The notes beneath the pieces were generated by a model. It saw only the letters and a list, made by a program, of their open reading frames with translations. It was not told the DNA's origin and ran no database searches. A program made the position numbers and the translations under genes. A DNA stretch of 64,000 nucleotides from Gerris lacustris (taxonomy: Eukaryota > Arthropoda > Insecta > Hemiptera > Gerridae), in assembly GCA_951217055.1 (NCBI GenBank), contig OX578286.1, forward strand, positions 1,247,508 through 1,311,507, written 5' to 3'. Shown one piece after another: positions 34,071 to 45,575 of this stretch (positions within the stretch are counted from its first letter, which is position 1; each line of letters begins with the position of its first letter).

Positions 34071-34379
34071 ATATTTATTATATCAATTAGTGATAAGAAG
34101 ACATATTAAGTTGTTATCAGTTAGCGATAGATGATACAGCTGCAGTGGTTTGAGCGTGGTCACGTGGTCTGAGCAGGGTAGGAGAAAGCCATTTAAATGA
34201 ATATCTACGATGACTCAAAAGTCACTCAGATGGTTCGTGATGTGACCGCTGTCCACTCGTTATCGTTCGAGTGACATTCTCACCAGATCTGAGTGGTTTG
34301 AGAGGTAGTTGAGCTGTGAGGATATTATCACGGTGTAATATCATGTTATCATTTAGAATGCCTTGTTACTTTCTCATAT
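34071..34379. other. Unannotated stretch
   Basis: Contains GTGGTTTGAGCGTGGTCACG and related repeats of GTGGTCTGAG. No gene seen. Confidence 0.4.
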
Positions 34380-34960
34380 AAACAGAAAGTATTTTAATGG
34401 CTCAAAAATTAGATTTTGAGATATTGATGGATTTACACGTTCTAAGGTCCCTTGAGTCAGAAAAAGTGGTTTTTAAAAAATGTCTGTCCGTCGTTTGTCT
34501 GTACAGACAGCTGGAGCCTAATCTACCGAGCCGATTTTACAAAATTTGGCGTACATGTTCATAAAAATCATACCTCGAGGCGAAATAAAGAAATTAATTT
34601 TACCTCTAAATTTGGGGGTTCTTACCCCCCCCCCCCCCCAAAAAAAAAAAAAAATGAAAAAAATGTTTTTCTTAAAAACCGGTTCCGATGATTTTGTTTT
34701 AATCATTCTAAAATGTTGTCCATTTACCTAAATACAAATCAATCGGTAAAAGCTGTTTTTCTTGGAGAAATCTATAGTTCGTGAGAAAATAACTCAAAAC
34801 GCGGACGGAAAGAGGTCTGGTTCGATTCCTCGCTGAGGAGAAGTTATTTTTATGATACATTTTGATAAAATTTTCAATAATAAAATGCAGCTACGAAAAA
34901 TAATAAATGGAAAATACTGGGCTAAGTAATTTTGATTTCGTATATGAGAAAGTTGGTTTG
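34380..34960 (+). repeat. Family F repeat (plus copy)
   Basis: Inverse of 13150-13915. 34800-34850 has GGTTCGATTCC with CTCGCTGAGGAG, a T-arm-like module. A C16/A14 run at 34626-34654 is a slippage tract. Confidence 0.75.
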
Positions 34961-35092
34961 AAGATTTTTTTCATATTGAAAATATTTAGTGAGGAATTTC
35001 ACAGAATTAAAAAACTTTCATAAAATTTTGAGATTCGCCAATTATCGTTGGACAAACTTTTCATATTTTTTAAAGCCCATGTCTCTGAAACG

Positions 35093-35725
35093 GTACTTTT
35101 TTAGATTGTTACTCCCCTTTATAAAAAAAAACAGAGGGAGTGGGAGTGACAATCTAAAGAAGGTGTAGGGAATATTCTTCTTTAGACTGTTACTCCTCTT
35201 ATTAAAACAAAAGTGTGATATTCCTTTGTTCCAATGTAAATTAGACTAAACATCTCTTTTAGGTTTCTGAACGAAGTAAAAATAGAAACCTTATATAACG
35301 GCTCTGTCTGTCTGTCTGTCCGTTGGTGTCTGTCCGTTGCTTGTTTCAATTCATAAACTACTACATATAGCTAGGAACATGAAATTCGGCACACAGGTGC
35401 ATCTCGGCATTTGAAGCAACTATACACTTTTTGGAGTTTTTACACTTAATATTTTCAGGATGGCGGCCAATATGGCGGGTGACTAAAGAAAAGTTTTTAG
35501 TCGCCATGACATGTTATACATCAAATTAAAGGCCTTGAAGTGTAGAAAAAGAATATGCAACTATTAAAATTTTACACTTTTAATTTTAACTTAATCGTAC
35601 AGAAACTGGCGATTATCGCCTCACGTACTTACGTGAAGCGAGCCTTACTTGTTTCTTAATAGTTATTTAGTCAAAATCACTTATATTCTAAAACAACATA
35701 GGGGGAGTAACAATCTAAACAAGTA
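35093..35725. repeat. Family I repeat split by a 35261-35655 insertion
   Basis: The two ends TTTAGATTGTTACTCCCCTT (35101) and GGGGGAGTAACAATCTAAAC (35701) match family I. The reading 'AAACATCTCTTTT' breaks at 35260 and resumes at about 35656 with CTTAATAGTTATTTAGTC, as in 21530-21560. Confidence 0.8.
35261..35655 (+). mobile_element. Insertion of about 395 bp into family I
   Basis: It starts AGGTTTCTGAACGAAG and ends GCGAGCCTTACTTGTTT, and carries CTGTCTGTCTGTCTGTCCG and GGATGGCGGCCAATATGGCG. A TGTTTCTT / TGGTTTCTA-like similarity at the edges is too weak to call a duplication. Class unknown. Confidence 0.55.
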
Positions 35726-36240
35726 CCAAACTCACTACGCTCGCTCAATTATGAATTAGTTTTAACATAAAATATAATTTATGACTGAATATCAATCAAA
35801 AGGTAAATTATATTTTTGAATTTTTGATATAAAATAATATTGTATATTTAATATAATTATGTAGACTGGTGATGACGATATCATGGCTATACATTAATAT
35901 TATCTTAATATGATACCATGGTGTGATAATGTTTCACAATGAGTATCGACCAGATCAGATGTACCAATATCACGTTAATACTTCAATTACTAGATAATAT
36001 CTTGCCAATTCTCCTTTCCACTCTCACTACAATATCACGTTTCGTAACCATAACCCTAGACGTTATTTAGGGTAGAAAATAAAACACAAAAATACGTAAA
36101 ACATGAAATAGTCCGTTAATACGTCAGTTTGTACAGAACAAGGCGTAAATAATCAGTCAATCTACGTATATTATAGTCAACGTTGGTGTGTGTGTGTAGG
36201 TTCTAGTGAGTATTTTCACATAAATTTTACATTGATTTTT
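35726..36240. other. AT-rich stretch without features
   Basis: A GTGTGTGTGTG run at 36186-36197 is the only notable feature. Confidence 0.45.
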
Positions 36241-36242
36241 TG

Positions 36243-37350
36243 CTTCCGAGTTTACCGAAGGTAACGGAAGCAATGTGATCGTACTGAAGAACGAAAATAT
36301 TTTATCTCCAGTAGGGAGAAAAAGTTGTGATTTTGAATTAGTTTAGAGGGACTAAAGTAAGTCTTTTCATCCCTGAACTCAAAAAGTAGGGAGAAAAAGT
36401 AAAACAAGGGTGAAAAAGAAGGATTGCCAACTTAATTTATTTTATAATAGTTATTTATGACCTAGGGAGTAAAGTAAGCCATTATTCCCTGAGCGAAAAA
36501 GTTGGTTCTTGAGGCGAAGCCAAAGGAACCATGGTCCCTAAATTTTGGGGCGAAGCCGAGGGAGTTAGACTCTTTAATTCCCTCGGCTGCGCCTCGGGAA
36601 TAACTCTAATTAGCTTCCGAGGCGCAGCCAAGGGAGATAATTATCGCGAGGGGAATAATGGCACTTTACTCTCGAGGTACATACAATATTTTATCTCCAA
36701 TAGGAAGAAAATACACATTTTCGTCCATTGCGCAGTTTATATTTATTATTTTAATAAATAACAATAATTATTAGCACTTTTAATAGCAGATATAAGAGAT
36801 TCGATATTAAAAACATATAAGAATTGGAATTATACTCAAATAGAAGGTTATTTAGATGCAGGCTATAAACAAATATAAACATGGTCGAAAAAGCAGTTTC
36901 GCCAACCTGATTTCAACAACTTCATTGCATTAGCCATTCATTTTCTACTATTTATAAAATAATTAAGTTGCAATCTTAGCCCTACTTTACTTTTTAGCCC
37001 TACTTTTACTTTTTCTCCCTACTTTTTGAGTTCAGGGATGAAAAGACTTACTTTAGTCCCTTTAAACTCATCCCTTCAACTCAGGTTGGCGGCACTGCGC
37101 TTTTTTGACCATGTTTATCTTTGTTTACAACATTATAACCTGCATCTAAATAACCTTCTATTTGCGTTTAATTCCAATTCTTATTTGTTTTTAATATTGA
37201 ATCTCTTATATCTGCTATTAAAAGTTCTAATAATTATTGTTATTTATTAAAATAATAAATAAAAACTGTGCAATGGACGAAAATGTGTATTTTCTTCCTA
37301 CTGGAGATAAAATATTGTATGTACCTCGTGAGTAAAGTGTCATTATTCCC
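36243..37350. repeat. Family K element, long inverted arms (36300-36880 / 36960-37350)
   Basis: It begins with the family D end GCTTCCGAGTTTACCGAAGG. The motif TTTTATCTCCAGTAGGGAG then appears on both strands (36301; 37300 region). GAGGCGAAGCCGAGGGA blocks lie at 36515-36640. 36690-36890 and 37095-37315 are inverse copies (CATTTTCGTCCATTGCGCAG / CTGTGCAATGGACGAAAATG), so the centre folds into a long hairpin. Other copies: 50640-51300 and 57765-58440. Confidence 0.85.
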
Positions 37351-38049
37351 CTCTCGATATCTTTCTTTGTTCTTGTTTGATTATTCTTGGATCTTTTCTT
37401 TCTCTATTTGTTAATGTTTCGTGTAACTTCTTTGTCGGTGGGGGTTCAAATTTAACTAAATAAAATTATCTAGAGTAAAATATATTGGCACTCAAAGATA
37501 CTGTCAAATCAACGAACGTTCTCAATATCACTTTTAAGTTTTAAAGTTCTCCACTAGGTAGCTCTAGTGGCGCTGTTTATGTTTACAATTTTTAATTTTT
37601 TTTACAATATTTTGAATAGGCGGTTTTTCTATTAGCCTTTAAAGGGACAAAGAACCAGACTTTTTCGGATTTATTAATTTTTTCTTTATTTGTACAATAA
37701 ACTCTACCTATATACAAAATTTCAAGTTTCTAGGATTGATAGAAGTGCCTTTGAATTATGATGAGTCAGCCAGTCAGTGACGAAATAACAAAACTTAGGC
37801 TCATAATATATCTTATGAACTACTATGACTAGAGGTGTAAACATTTTATTCCTGGATCAGTTTGTTGTGAACTTTAAATTAAAATTAATTTTATACATTC
37901 AAGTATCTTCAATAGGATAATAGAGGGGGTCCAAATAGCCGTGAGTTGGTTCCAGTAAAGGATGGCACGGCTGTGCTCGACTTGGCGGGGGCGCCCCCAG
38001 ATAATGTATACTTTTTTTTTTTTGGAAAAATGATAATAATACAATAATT
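37351..38049. other. Unannotated stretch
   Basis: No gene seen. 37640-37780 carries weak repeat debris (GATGAGTCAGCCAGTCAGTG). Confidence 0.4.
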
Positions 38050-38095
38050 TTCCTATATATCTTCGGAGAAGGTGAGGAAAAGTAAAAAATCGATT

Positions 38096-38134
38096 AGCTC
38101 AAAACGGTCACCCATCCAAGTACTAACTACACCC
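38096..38134 (-). pseudogene. 5S rRNA-like fragment
   Basis: On minus it reads GTTAGTACTTGGATGGGTGA then CCG, the conserved 3' part of the eukaryotic 5S gene that includes the C-box of the internal promoter. Upstream sequence (GCAGCATTGGGTGTA) and the flanks depart from 5S, so this is a partial or derived copy, perhaps inside a 5S-headed repeat. Confidence 0.65.
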
Positions 38135-38449
38135 AATGCTGCGAAGCAGCAAAAGTTCCGAGGTACCTTGTACCTGGTCTTATTTCGGAGGGGCCACCCT
38201 TGATATAAATTTGGTTTTGTTGTTGTCACAATCTTGCGCTTTGTGTCCTCCTCCAAAATTGAATTTTTCCTGCCCCCCCCCCTTTTATTAATTTTAACAT
38301 ATCAACAAAAAAACAAAAAACTTTTAAATGACAACTATCTTGATACGGCTGGGCCGATTATGATGGTTAACGAACTCGTAACATTAGTTAAATTGTGTAA
38401 CGGACCCTTTGAGTGCGCTGATAGTACATACTTGGGCAATTAATTTTAA

Positions 38450-38985
38450 TTTATTTATTAATTTATTAAACTGGAGAATGAGAAATAGTTATTTACACAC
38501 CAAGAGAGGAAAGTAAGTGATTGCACCCTGAGCGATGAAGTTAGTTCCCGAGGCAGAGCCGAGGGAGTTAATTATCGCGAGGGTGCAAGTGATTTTTACT
38601 CCCAAAGTACGTACAAGATTTTACCTCCAGAAGGGAGAAAGAAATGTGGAAAGATTTTAATTTAAAATTACATTATTCAACAAAAAATACGTAGTTTGTA
38701 TAAACTAACTCCATAAAAAAATACGTAGGTTTATATTTATTTTAAAAAAAATATAGTTAGATACAATATTGACAATTCTCAAAATAAGTTTAATCACGTT
38801 AAAATTAAATTATAGATAATAATTATTTGAATTTCAATGCTAAAATTAAATGGGAGAATCAGCTGGAAGCTGAGTCGTGTATTGAATGATGTTGACAACT
38901 GATGTTTTTAAATATGGATTTGTTAATCTACATTTAGAAATTATGTTTATCTACTCGCGGCAGCAAAATTAAACATTACTTAACT
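38450..38985 (-). repeat. Family J element, part, minus orientation
   Basis: Inverse of 30240-30570 plus 31347-31380: GGTGCAAGTGATTTTTACTC, TACGTACAAGATTTTACCTC, and GGGAGAATCAGCTGGAAGC. It shows the empty site for the LINE at 30570. Confidence 0.85.
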
Positions 38986-39209
38986 GTTTTTAGGCTGGAA
39001 AGTACTATTTCCCTGATTTGTCATTAAAATATTAAAAACAGGCAGGAAAGTAGTTAAAACAGTCAGGAAAATACTTTCTCTGCCTAGGCAGGGAAATATT
39101 TCCCTGCCTAGGCAGGGAACAGCAAGTAACAGCAAGCAAGTAACAGTGTTTACCACTGCGTGTCATAACCTCTTATTTGGGCAAGAACAGTTTATACTAT
39201 TATCTCTAT
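38986..39209. repeat. Short nested palindromes, then the outer retrotransposon target
   Basis: 39089-39123 has TGCCTAGGCAGGGAAATATT and TCCCTGCCTAGGCAGGGAA. The last five bases, TCTAT (39205-39209), are the outer LTR element's left duplication. Confidence 0.8.
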
Positions 39210-39400
39210 TGTTATATAGTTTAATTTAATGTTTTCTTGATTGGTGTATTTTTATATTACTTAACCTGCTTGTTTTGTTTATATATTTGTTTTGTCAACT
39301 GTCAAGTGTCATTGATGTTAATATATTCAATAATGGACTTTACCGTTTCTTAATACTTATTATTTTCTCTTTACTTATTATTATAACTTAAGCTATAACA
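39210..39400 (+). repeat. Gypsy-1 5' LTR (191 bp)
   Basis: TGTTATATAG...AGCTATAACA, ends forming a TGTTATA/TATAACA inverted repeat. Read by eye, identical to the 3' LTR over all 191 bases. Confidence 0.96.
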
Positions 39401-39409
39401 AGTGTAAAA

Positions 39410-41314
39410 ATGGAAACCGGACAAGGAAGCAGTGAAACCGAAGATTTACGTAAGTACAAAAAACTACGTTCGATCGTTAAAAGACATTTTACAACAACAT
39501 CGAACTATTTAAAAATTCACATTCATTTATCTTATGATGAAGCTAGTGTCCGGCTTGAACAGTTACAAAGTAACTGGGAAAAGTATGAAAATTTACAGAA
39601 CATGATTGACGAATTAACCGATGAACAATTATTAGAAGACGAAATTAATTACCGGATGGATATAGAAAGTGTATACTTAGATTCCAAAATGAAGTTACGC
39701 AGTGTCAAAACGACAATGGATGAAAACAATAAAATTAATAGATCCGACGATAAAGCTCAATCATCAAAATATTTACATTTCATTCCACATCAAGAGGACG
39801 AATCTTTTTCAAATTTTATAAAACGATTTGAAATATTTATGATGTTGAAAAACGAGGACGATCCTAGGACTAAGATACTTATATTACTAAATACATTAAC
39901 GCCCAGAATTCACGAAAAACTTAGAGATTTGTGTACACCTGACGAACCTCTGGATAAAAGTTACAACGAACTGGTAAAGTTACTAACTGACTACCTGGAT
40001 CCAAAACCGAGCGTCTGGGCAAGACAACACAACTTTGTAACTAGAATTCAAGCGGAACACGAATCTGTGATAGAATATTCGGCCGAATTGAAAAAACTTT
40101 GTACAAACTGTGAGTTTAAGTGCGCTTGCGGCAAATCTATATCGGAAATCCTGTTACGTTTACAATTTTTAAGAGGATTAAGTGACTCTGATATCAGAAC
40201 AAGGATTTTACAGGACAGAAGAGAAACAAACTTTAATGAACTTTTAGAAACTGCAAAAAGTATCGAATTATCAAAAGCGGAAAATAAATTAATTAATCCA
40301 AATCGAACAAGTAAATTTGAAACGAGCATACATCAAATCGGGCAATCCCGTTCACGTATCACCCCAAGAAAAGAAATAACTACCTCTACTAAAACGTACA
40401 ATCCGCTGTTCGATAAACTACGAGGAAAATGTTATCGTTGTGGAGACGCGTCGCATCGTGCTAACGCGTGCCGCTTCATCAGATCCACTTGTAATAATTG
40501 CAACAAAATCGGACATCTGGCAAAAGTTTGTTTACATAAGAACCCTAGACGGGACGTTCGACAATTTGAAAATGACTCGGATTCAGAAAACGAATCGTTC
40601 GAAATTAAGCAAGTTCGGTGTAGGAAAAGTGATAAACTTATGATAAATATTGATATCGAAGGAAAGCAGGTAACAATGGAGGTCGATACGGGGTCGTCAC
40701 TCACTTGTATTTCCTGGGCAAATTTTAAAAGGTTGGGAATAAATAAAAAACTGTTTCACACGGGCATAGAAATGAGGACTTATACTGGAGAATCTATTAA
40801 ACCGAGAGGTGTTTTGTTTGTGAAATGTAAATACAAAAACGAAACGTTTTACGGCAAACTCTATGTCATAAATCAAGATGTCGACACCATATTTGGCAGG
40901 GATTGGTTGCGCGAAATAAAATTAAATTGGGCAGAAATTAAACTACTGAACGTCAAACCTTCTACAGTCGAACTGGAATCTTTAATCACTGAATTTGAAG
41001 ATATATTTAAGAAAGAAATCGGGGTTATCCCAAATTATGAGGCAAAACTACATACGAAACCTGACGCGAGACCAATTTTTATAAAACCTAGACCGGTCCC
41101 CTTTTCCATAAAAGAAAAAGTCGAAGAAGAGCTAGATAGACTCGAAAAAACTAAAATTATTACTAAAGTAGAAAATTCTCAATTGGGTACCCCTATAGTA
41201 CCTGTCTTGAAACCAAATGGAAACGTGCGAATTTGTGCGGACTACAAAGTTACCCTGAACCGATGGATCGATGAGGAGAATCACCCAATACCGAGAATCG
41301 ACGATATATTTGCT
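39410..41314 (+). CDS. Gypsy-1 gag-pol, first part: Gag, protease, start of reverse transcriptase (truncated by insertion)
   Basis: One open frame of 635 codons from ATG 39410, only nine bases after the LTR, so any tRNA primer site must overlap the start of the frame. Gag (about residues 1-380) has the retrotransposon-gag helical core and two zinc knuckles, CYRCGDASHRANAC and CNNCNKIGHLAKVC (about 341-375). Protease follows with VDTGSS (about 424) as the aspartic active site. Reverse transcriptase starts near residue 550 with PRPVPFSIKEKVEEEL and reaches the ICADY and HPIPRIDDI strands. At 41314 the frame enters the LTR of the inner element and stops 12 codons later. Gag and pol are fused in one frame with no frameshift, unlike the inner element. 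Confidence 0.95.
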
Positions 41315-41476
41315 TTTGGAGAGATGGTCTTAACGTATATAATACACAAATAAAGTCAAGTATTTTCCACGCCTACACAAATCCAAGTATATTTATTAAT
41401 GTAACAAGATAAACGTGTGTATAAATTTCATCTGTCATGTGTCAATACATTATGACAAATAGATGTGTCCGCCACA
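41315..41476 (-). repeat. Gypsy-2 3' LTR (162 bp)
   Basis: On minus it runs TGTGGCGGACACATC...CATCTCTCCAAA. It ends in AAA, not the usual CA, if the 4-bp duplication TGCT fixes the boundary. Identical to 45576-45737. Confidence 0.93.
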
Positions 41477-41492
41477 GTACTCCCCCTCCCCT
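41477..41492 (-). other. Gypsy-2 polypurine tract
   Basis: AGGGGAGGGGGAGTAC on minus, directly before the 3' LTR and right after the pol stop codon. It would prime plus-strand DNA synthesis. Confidence 0.85.
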
Positions 41493-44400
41493 TTAAAAAA
41501 ATGTTACTTTTCTTGTCCTTGAAGGGGTAGACTGTTCTTCACCTTCTGCTAAAACATATGCAGGTTTTATTCTGTCTATAGAGACAATTTTTTCTTTACC
41601 ATTTACTAAAATCGAAAATGTTTTTTGTTCCTTCTTCAACACCTTGTGGGGACCGGTGTATGGTGTATCTAGCGGTTTTCGAACGCTGTCGTCTCGCAGG
41701 AAGACATGAGAAGTTTCTTTCAAATCGGGATGAATGAAGACTTTTCTTTTAGTATGCCTTGAAGCTGAAATTGGTCGTAGATTTCCCATGGCTGAGCGTA
41801 AGCGTTCAACGAATTCGTGTGGTGGTTGATCATTTTGCTTTGAAGCAACGATAAGCTCGCCAGGTAGTTTCAGTGCTCGTCCGTATACCAGCTCTGCAGG
41901 ACTGGCTTGTAAATCTTCCTTCACGGCTGCTCGCATGCCTAGCAATACTGATGGTAGGGTTTCTAGCCAGTTGCTGTTTTCCTGACATTTGAGTGCTGTC
42001 TTTAGCTGTCGATGCATACGTTCCACCATGCCATTAGCTTCGGGATGGTAGGCCGTTGTTCTTGTTTTTCGCGCGCCAATTAACTTTGCTAAATCTTGAA
42101 AAAGTTTTGACTCAAACTGCTTTCCCTGATCACTTATGACGGTTGATGGAACTCCGAATCTCGCAACCCAGTTACCAAAGAAAGCTTTTGCTACTGCTTC
42201 AGCCGTGATTTCCGTAATCGGTATGACTTCAGCCCATTTCGTGTATCGATCTATGCACGTGAGTAGATATCGAAAACCGTTACGTTGTGGCAAAGGACCA
42301 ACTAAATCGATATGGACTATGTTAAAACGTTCGGTATCCTGTGGAAAATCTGCGATTGGAGATTTGGTGTGACGATGTATTTTAGCTTTCTGACAGGCTT
42401 CACACGTTTTAACCCAATCTGCACAATCCTTGTCCATTCCTGGCCAGATAAAACGCTGTCTTACAAGTTTTGAAGTTGTTTTCCGACCTGGATGTGAAAG
42501 GTTATGGATTGTAGAGAATACGTTTTTTCTGTGTGAACGAGGGATGTAGGGTCTGATCTTATCCTTGTCAAGAGCACAATAGAGAGGTTTCGAAATATTA
42601 GGCAGGTTAGTCAGATGAAGTTTTAGAGATGACTTTCCCTCTAACAACATCTTGAGATCGTCGTCTACCTGACTCTCTGCGATCTGCTCGTAATCTATGG
42701 TCGAAGGTACATTGATGGCGTTGATTCTAGACAATGCGTCAGCTACGATGTTCTCTGGACATGCGTCAGCTACATATTGTATATCAGTTGAAAACTGAGC
42801 TATAAAGTCTAGGTGTCTCAGTTGACGTGGAGAACACTTGTCGAGTTTCTGTCGAAAGGCAAACGTCAGTGGATTGTGATCGGTGTATATTCTGAAGTCA
42901 CGCCCTTCTAGCATATGCCGAAAGTACTTGACGCCAGAGTATACAGCGAGCAATTCCCTGTCATACGTACTGTATCGTTTTTGCGTATCGGTGAGCTTTC
43001 CTGAAAAAAATCCAAGAGGTCTAGGACCTGTTTCTTCAATTTGGTGTAGTGCCGCGCCGATGGCAGTGTCTGAAGCATCAGTCGAGAGGTATAATTGACC
43101 ATCTGGTTTCGGAAAAGCTAGTGTTGTAACGTCACCTAAAGCTTTCTTGCAAACTATAAATGCTTCTTCAGCAGCTTCCGACCATTTAACTTTTGTGTTG
43201 TCTTTCTTTTTCTTTGACCCTTTTATTAAATCAGTCAAAGGTGCTTGCAATCCTGATATGTTTGGAATGAATCTGTGATGGTAATTTACCAGTGCTAGGA
43301 AACGCCGAACCTCCTGCACGGTTTCAGGTTGCTTGAAGTCTTGAATTGCTTTGATTCTATCTGATAGTGGCTTTAAACCTTCTGACGATATCTCATGTCC
43401 AAGGAAGCAAATAGATGTTTTTCCAAAGGTACATTTTGATGCATTTAAAGCGATGCCGTATTCCGAGAGACGTTGGAAAACTTGTCTGACGTGGCTGAGA
43501 TGTTCTTCTTCCGAAGTCGAGGCGATAAGAACGTCATCTATGTAAACATAAACAAAATCTAAACCTCGCAAGACATTGTTTATGAACCTTTGCATCGTCT
43601 GGCCAGCGTTGCGAAGGCCAAAGGGCATTCGGACAAACTCAAAGAGTCCAAATGGTGTGATGACTGCAGTTTTTGGAATGTCATCCGGTTCGACTGGAAT
43701 TTGGTGATAAGCCTTAGTCAGATCTAATGATGAAAAAATTTTCTTACCGTCTAAACCTTGAGTTAAGTCGTGAATATGAGGCAATGGGTATCGATCGGGA
43801 GTTGTGACTGCATTAAGCGCCCTATAATCACCACAGGGACGCCAGGTATTGTTCTTTTTAGGCACCATATGTAATGCGCTAGCCCAATTACTGCTTGATG
43901 GACGGCAGATACCTTGAGCGATCATGGACTCGAATTCGGCTTTAGCGTCTTTCAGTTTCTTCGGACAAAGTCTACGAGCCTTTGCGTAAACTGGTTGACC
44001 GGAAGTGATTATACGGTGAGTTGTTGAATGCTTAATTTCGGTGGGAAGAAAATCTTTCATAATTTGCGGAAAAGATGTTCGAAGTAATTGATAGTATATA
44101 CTTTCTTCCTGCACAGCTCTTATCACAACTGCTTTCTCATTGGATATTGATACTGGAGTTCTGGTGTTCGTCAAACCATCTCTTAATTGTTTTCCTCTTA
44201 GATCGATGATGATGTTATGTTGTGTGAGGAAGTCTGCACCAAGGATCGGCGTGGTAACATCTGCTATGAGGAAGCTCCAATTATACTTTCGACGGAGTCC
44301 AAGGTCGACCATAACACGATGTTCACCATAAGTCCGAATTCCAGTTCCATTGGCTGCAAATATTCTGAAGGATGGATCAGGTACTCTTCTACGAAGGCGG

Positions 44401-44530
44401 TTGGCTGGTAACACTGAAAGGTCAGCGCCCGTGTCGATTAAATATTTCCAGCCCATACTCTTATCGGTAATCCATAGGCGGCTCGATTTATGTTCACCCT
44501 GCTGCACCGCCGCGAGTGCAGGGCTTGTTA
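41493..44530 (-). CDS. Gypsy-2 pol: protease, reverse transcriptase, RNase H, integrase
   Basis: About 1004 codons are open from the first in-frame GTG at 44507, and the frame is open back to the slippery site at 44531-44537, so it is expressed as a Gag-Pol fusion rather than from its own ATG. Numbering from the GTG: protease [13 protein letters not shown] (22-34); reverse transcriptase with MPFGLRNA (294-301) and YIDD (322-325); RNase H with [15 protein letters not shown] and the TYDRELLAV helix. Integrase has an HHCC finger (LSHPGRKT...CEACQKAK) and the DDE triad in [16 protein letters not shown] and NGMVERM. The C-terminal part carries a short basic tail. Products copy the RNA genome into DNA and insert it. 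No damaging change was seen. Confidence 0.97.
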
Positions 44531-44537
44531 GTTTTTT
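44502..44537 (-). promoter_or_regulatory. Gypsy-2 -1 ribosomal frameshift signal (slippery AAAAAAC plus stem-loop)
   Basis: On minus, the gag frame reads GCA AAA AAC TAA. The heptamer A AAA AAC (44531-44537) is the classic X XXY YYZ site, and the gag stop (44528-44530) follows at once. Slipping back one base gives AAA AAA CTA ACA AGC, exactly the pol frame. Nine bases after the heptamer lies CTGCAC-TCGCGGCG-GTGCAG (44502-44521), a 6-bp stem that can be lengthened by CC/GG. Site, spacing and hairpin all fit. Confidence 0.9.
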
Positions 44538-45427
44538 GCTTCTGTGTTCTTATTGGCCATTGTACAAGGTTTTCTGCATTTGCGAGCATCCTTTCCATAT
44601 TCTTGATGGTACCAGCATATATCTGACTCGTCATTGGTACTCTTCCTTGAAGCTGATCTTCGTCGGGAGTTACATCGATAGAGAGAACTACTTCGAAATC
44701 TTGGATTGTAACGGCCACGCACGATTGCCGCAAGTTCATTTACTTGTTTAGTTAATGCAGATACTTCTGATTGCATTGGTGTTGGATCTCTTGATGTTGA
44801 AGGTGCATTGTTAGATGCATGGTTGACAGTGCACACCTGACTACCAGTAACTTCTGTTATTTTGTCTGCGAGTACGGCAATTTTTGAAAGGTCTGTCTCA
44901 TCATCACTTACAGAAAGAATCGCTTGAGTTTGAGAAGGTAATCTTTGCAACCAGAGTGAACGTAAAAATTGGTCAGTTACTTTAGAACCAGCAAGCTCCC
45001 GCATACGTCTTAGTAGTAGGCTTGGTTTATCATCACCAAGTTCTATGCTCGTCAACAGTTGGCGAATCTTTTTTTCTTCCGAATCGGCGAAAGAATTAAC
45101 AATGCGCTTTTTTAGTGCTTCGTATGCTCCATCTCGAGGAGGGGAGGCTACAATGTCCGAAACATGGTCTAAAATGTCCATTTCCAGAGCTCCTACGATA
45201 TGGTGGAATTTAGTTTCGTCTTCTTTAATGCCTGCAATTTTGAATTGGGATTCTATTTGAATAAACCAAAGGTGGGGCTTCGTTTTCCAAAAGGGTGGGA
45301 TTTTGATAGATACTCGATTTAAATACGGTTGGTTCGTCGTTACATCTGATTGATTGCTTTGAGAGAAACTTGAAGAGGTATCGTTGGAGATATCGTTGGG
45401 ATTAACGGGGTTTGGTTGCGGTAACAT
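44528..45427 (-). CDS. Gypsy-2 gag
   Basis: The frame of 299 codons starts at an ATG and ends at the TAA used by the frameshift site. Residues 40-70 ([19 protein letters not shown]) are the hallmark of gag proteins in a large insect Gypsy group whose gag begins with this P..W.....W...E.QF motif. The central part is helical (capsid-like). The end has one variant zinc knuckle, [18 protein letters not shown] (about residues 270-288), after an Arg/Ser-rich RNA-binding stretch. It would form the virus-like particle and package the RNA. Gypsy-1 Gag shows none of this motif. Confidence 0.93.
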   Translation of the reverse strand: MLPQPNPVNPNDISNDTSSSFSQSNQSDVTTNQPYLNRVSIKIPPFWKTKPHLWFIQIESQFKIAGIKEDETKFHHIVGALEMDILDHVSDIVASPPRDGAYEALKKRIVNSFADSEEKKIRQLLTSIELGDDKPSLLLRRMRELAGSKVTDQFLRSLWLQRLPSQTQAILSVSDDETDLSKIAVLADKITEVTGSQVCTVNHASNNAPSTSRDPTPMQSEVSALTKQVNELAAIVRGRYNPRFRSSSLYRCNSRRRSASRKSTNDESDICWYHQEYGKDARKCRKPCTMANKNTEAKN

Positions 45428-45575
45428 TTTCAGATTTTTAAAAATATATTTTTTTAAATTTAATTTTTTTTAAAAAATGTCAATAATTTTATAAGGTGTC
45501 AAAAAATAAAACTTACAAGGGTAGAATTTTGAATGCTCGTTCGATTGTTCTAACTCACAAGTCGCGGGTCACCAC
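45428..45575 (-). promoter_or_regulatory. Gypsy-2 leader with primer-binding site
   Basis: The site TGGTGACCCGCGAC (45561-45574 on plus as its inverse) lies one base after the 5' LTR, in the normal place for tRNA priming. I do not assign the tRNA. The remaining 130 bases are the gag 5' leader. Confidence 0.75.

Noticed and set aside
36531..36761. Similar 64-76 codon frames at 36531, 50766 and 58129
   Set aside because: They are copies of the same family K repeat; the frame changes length between copies.
41493..44507. Independent pol gene starting at 44507
   Set aside because: The codon there is GTG, and the frame is open upstream to the slippery heptamer, so frameshift expression explains it better.
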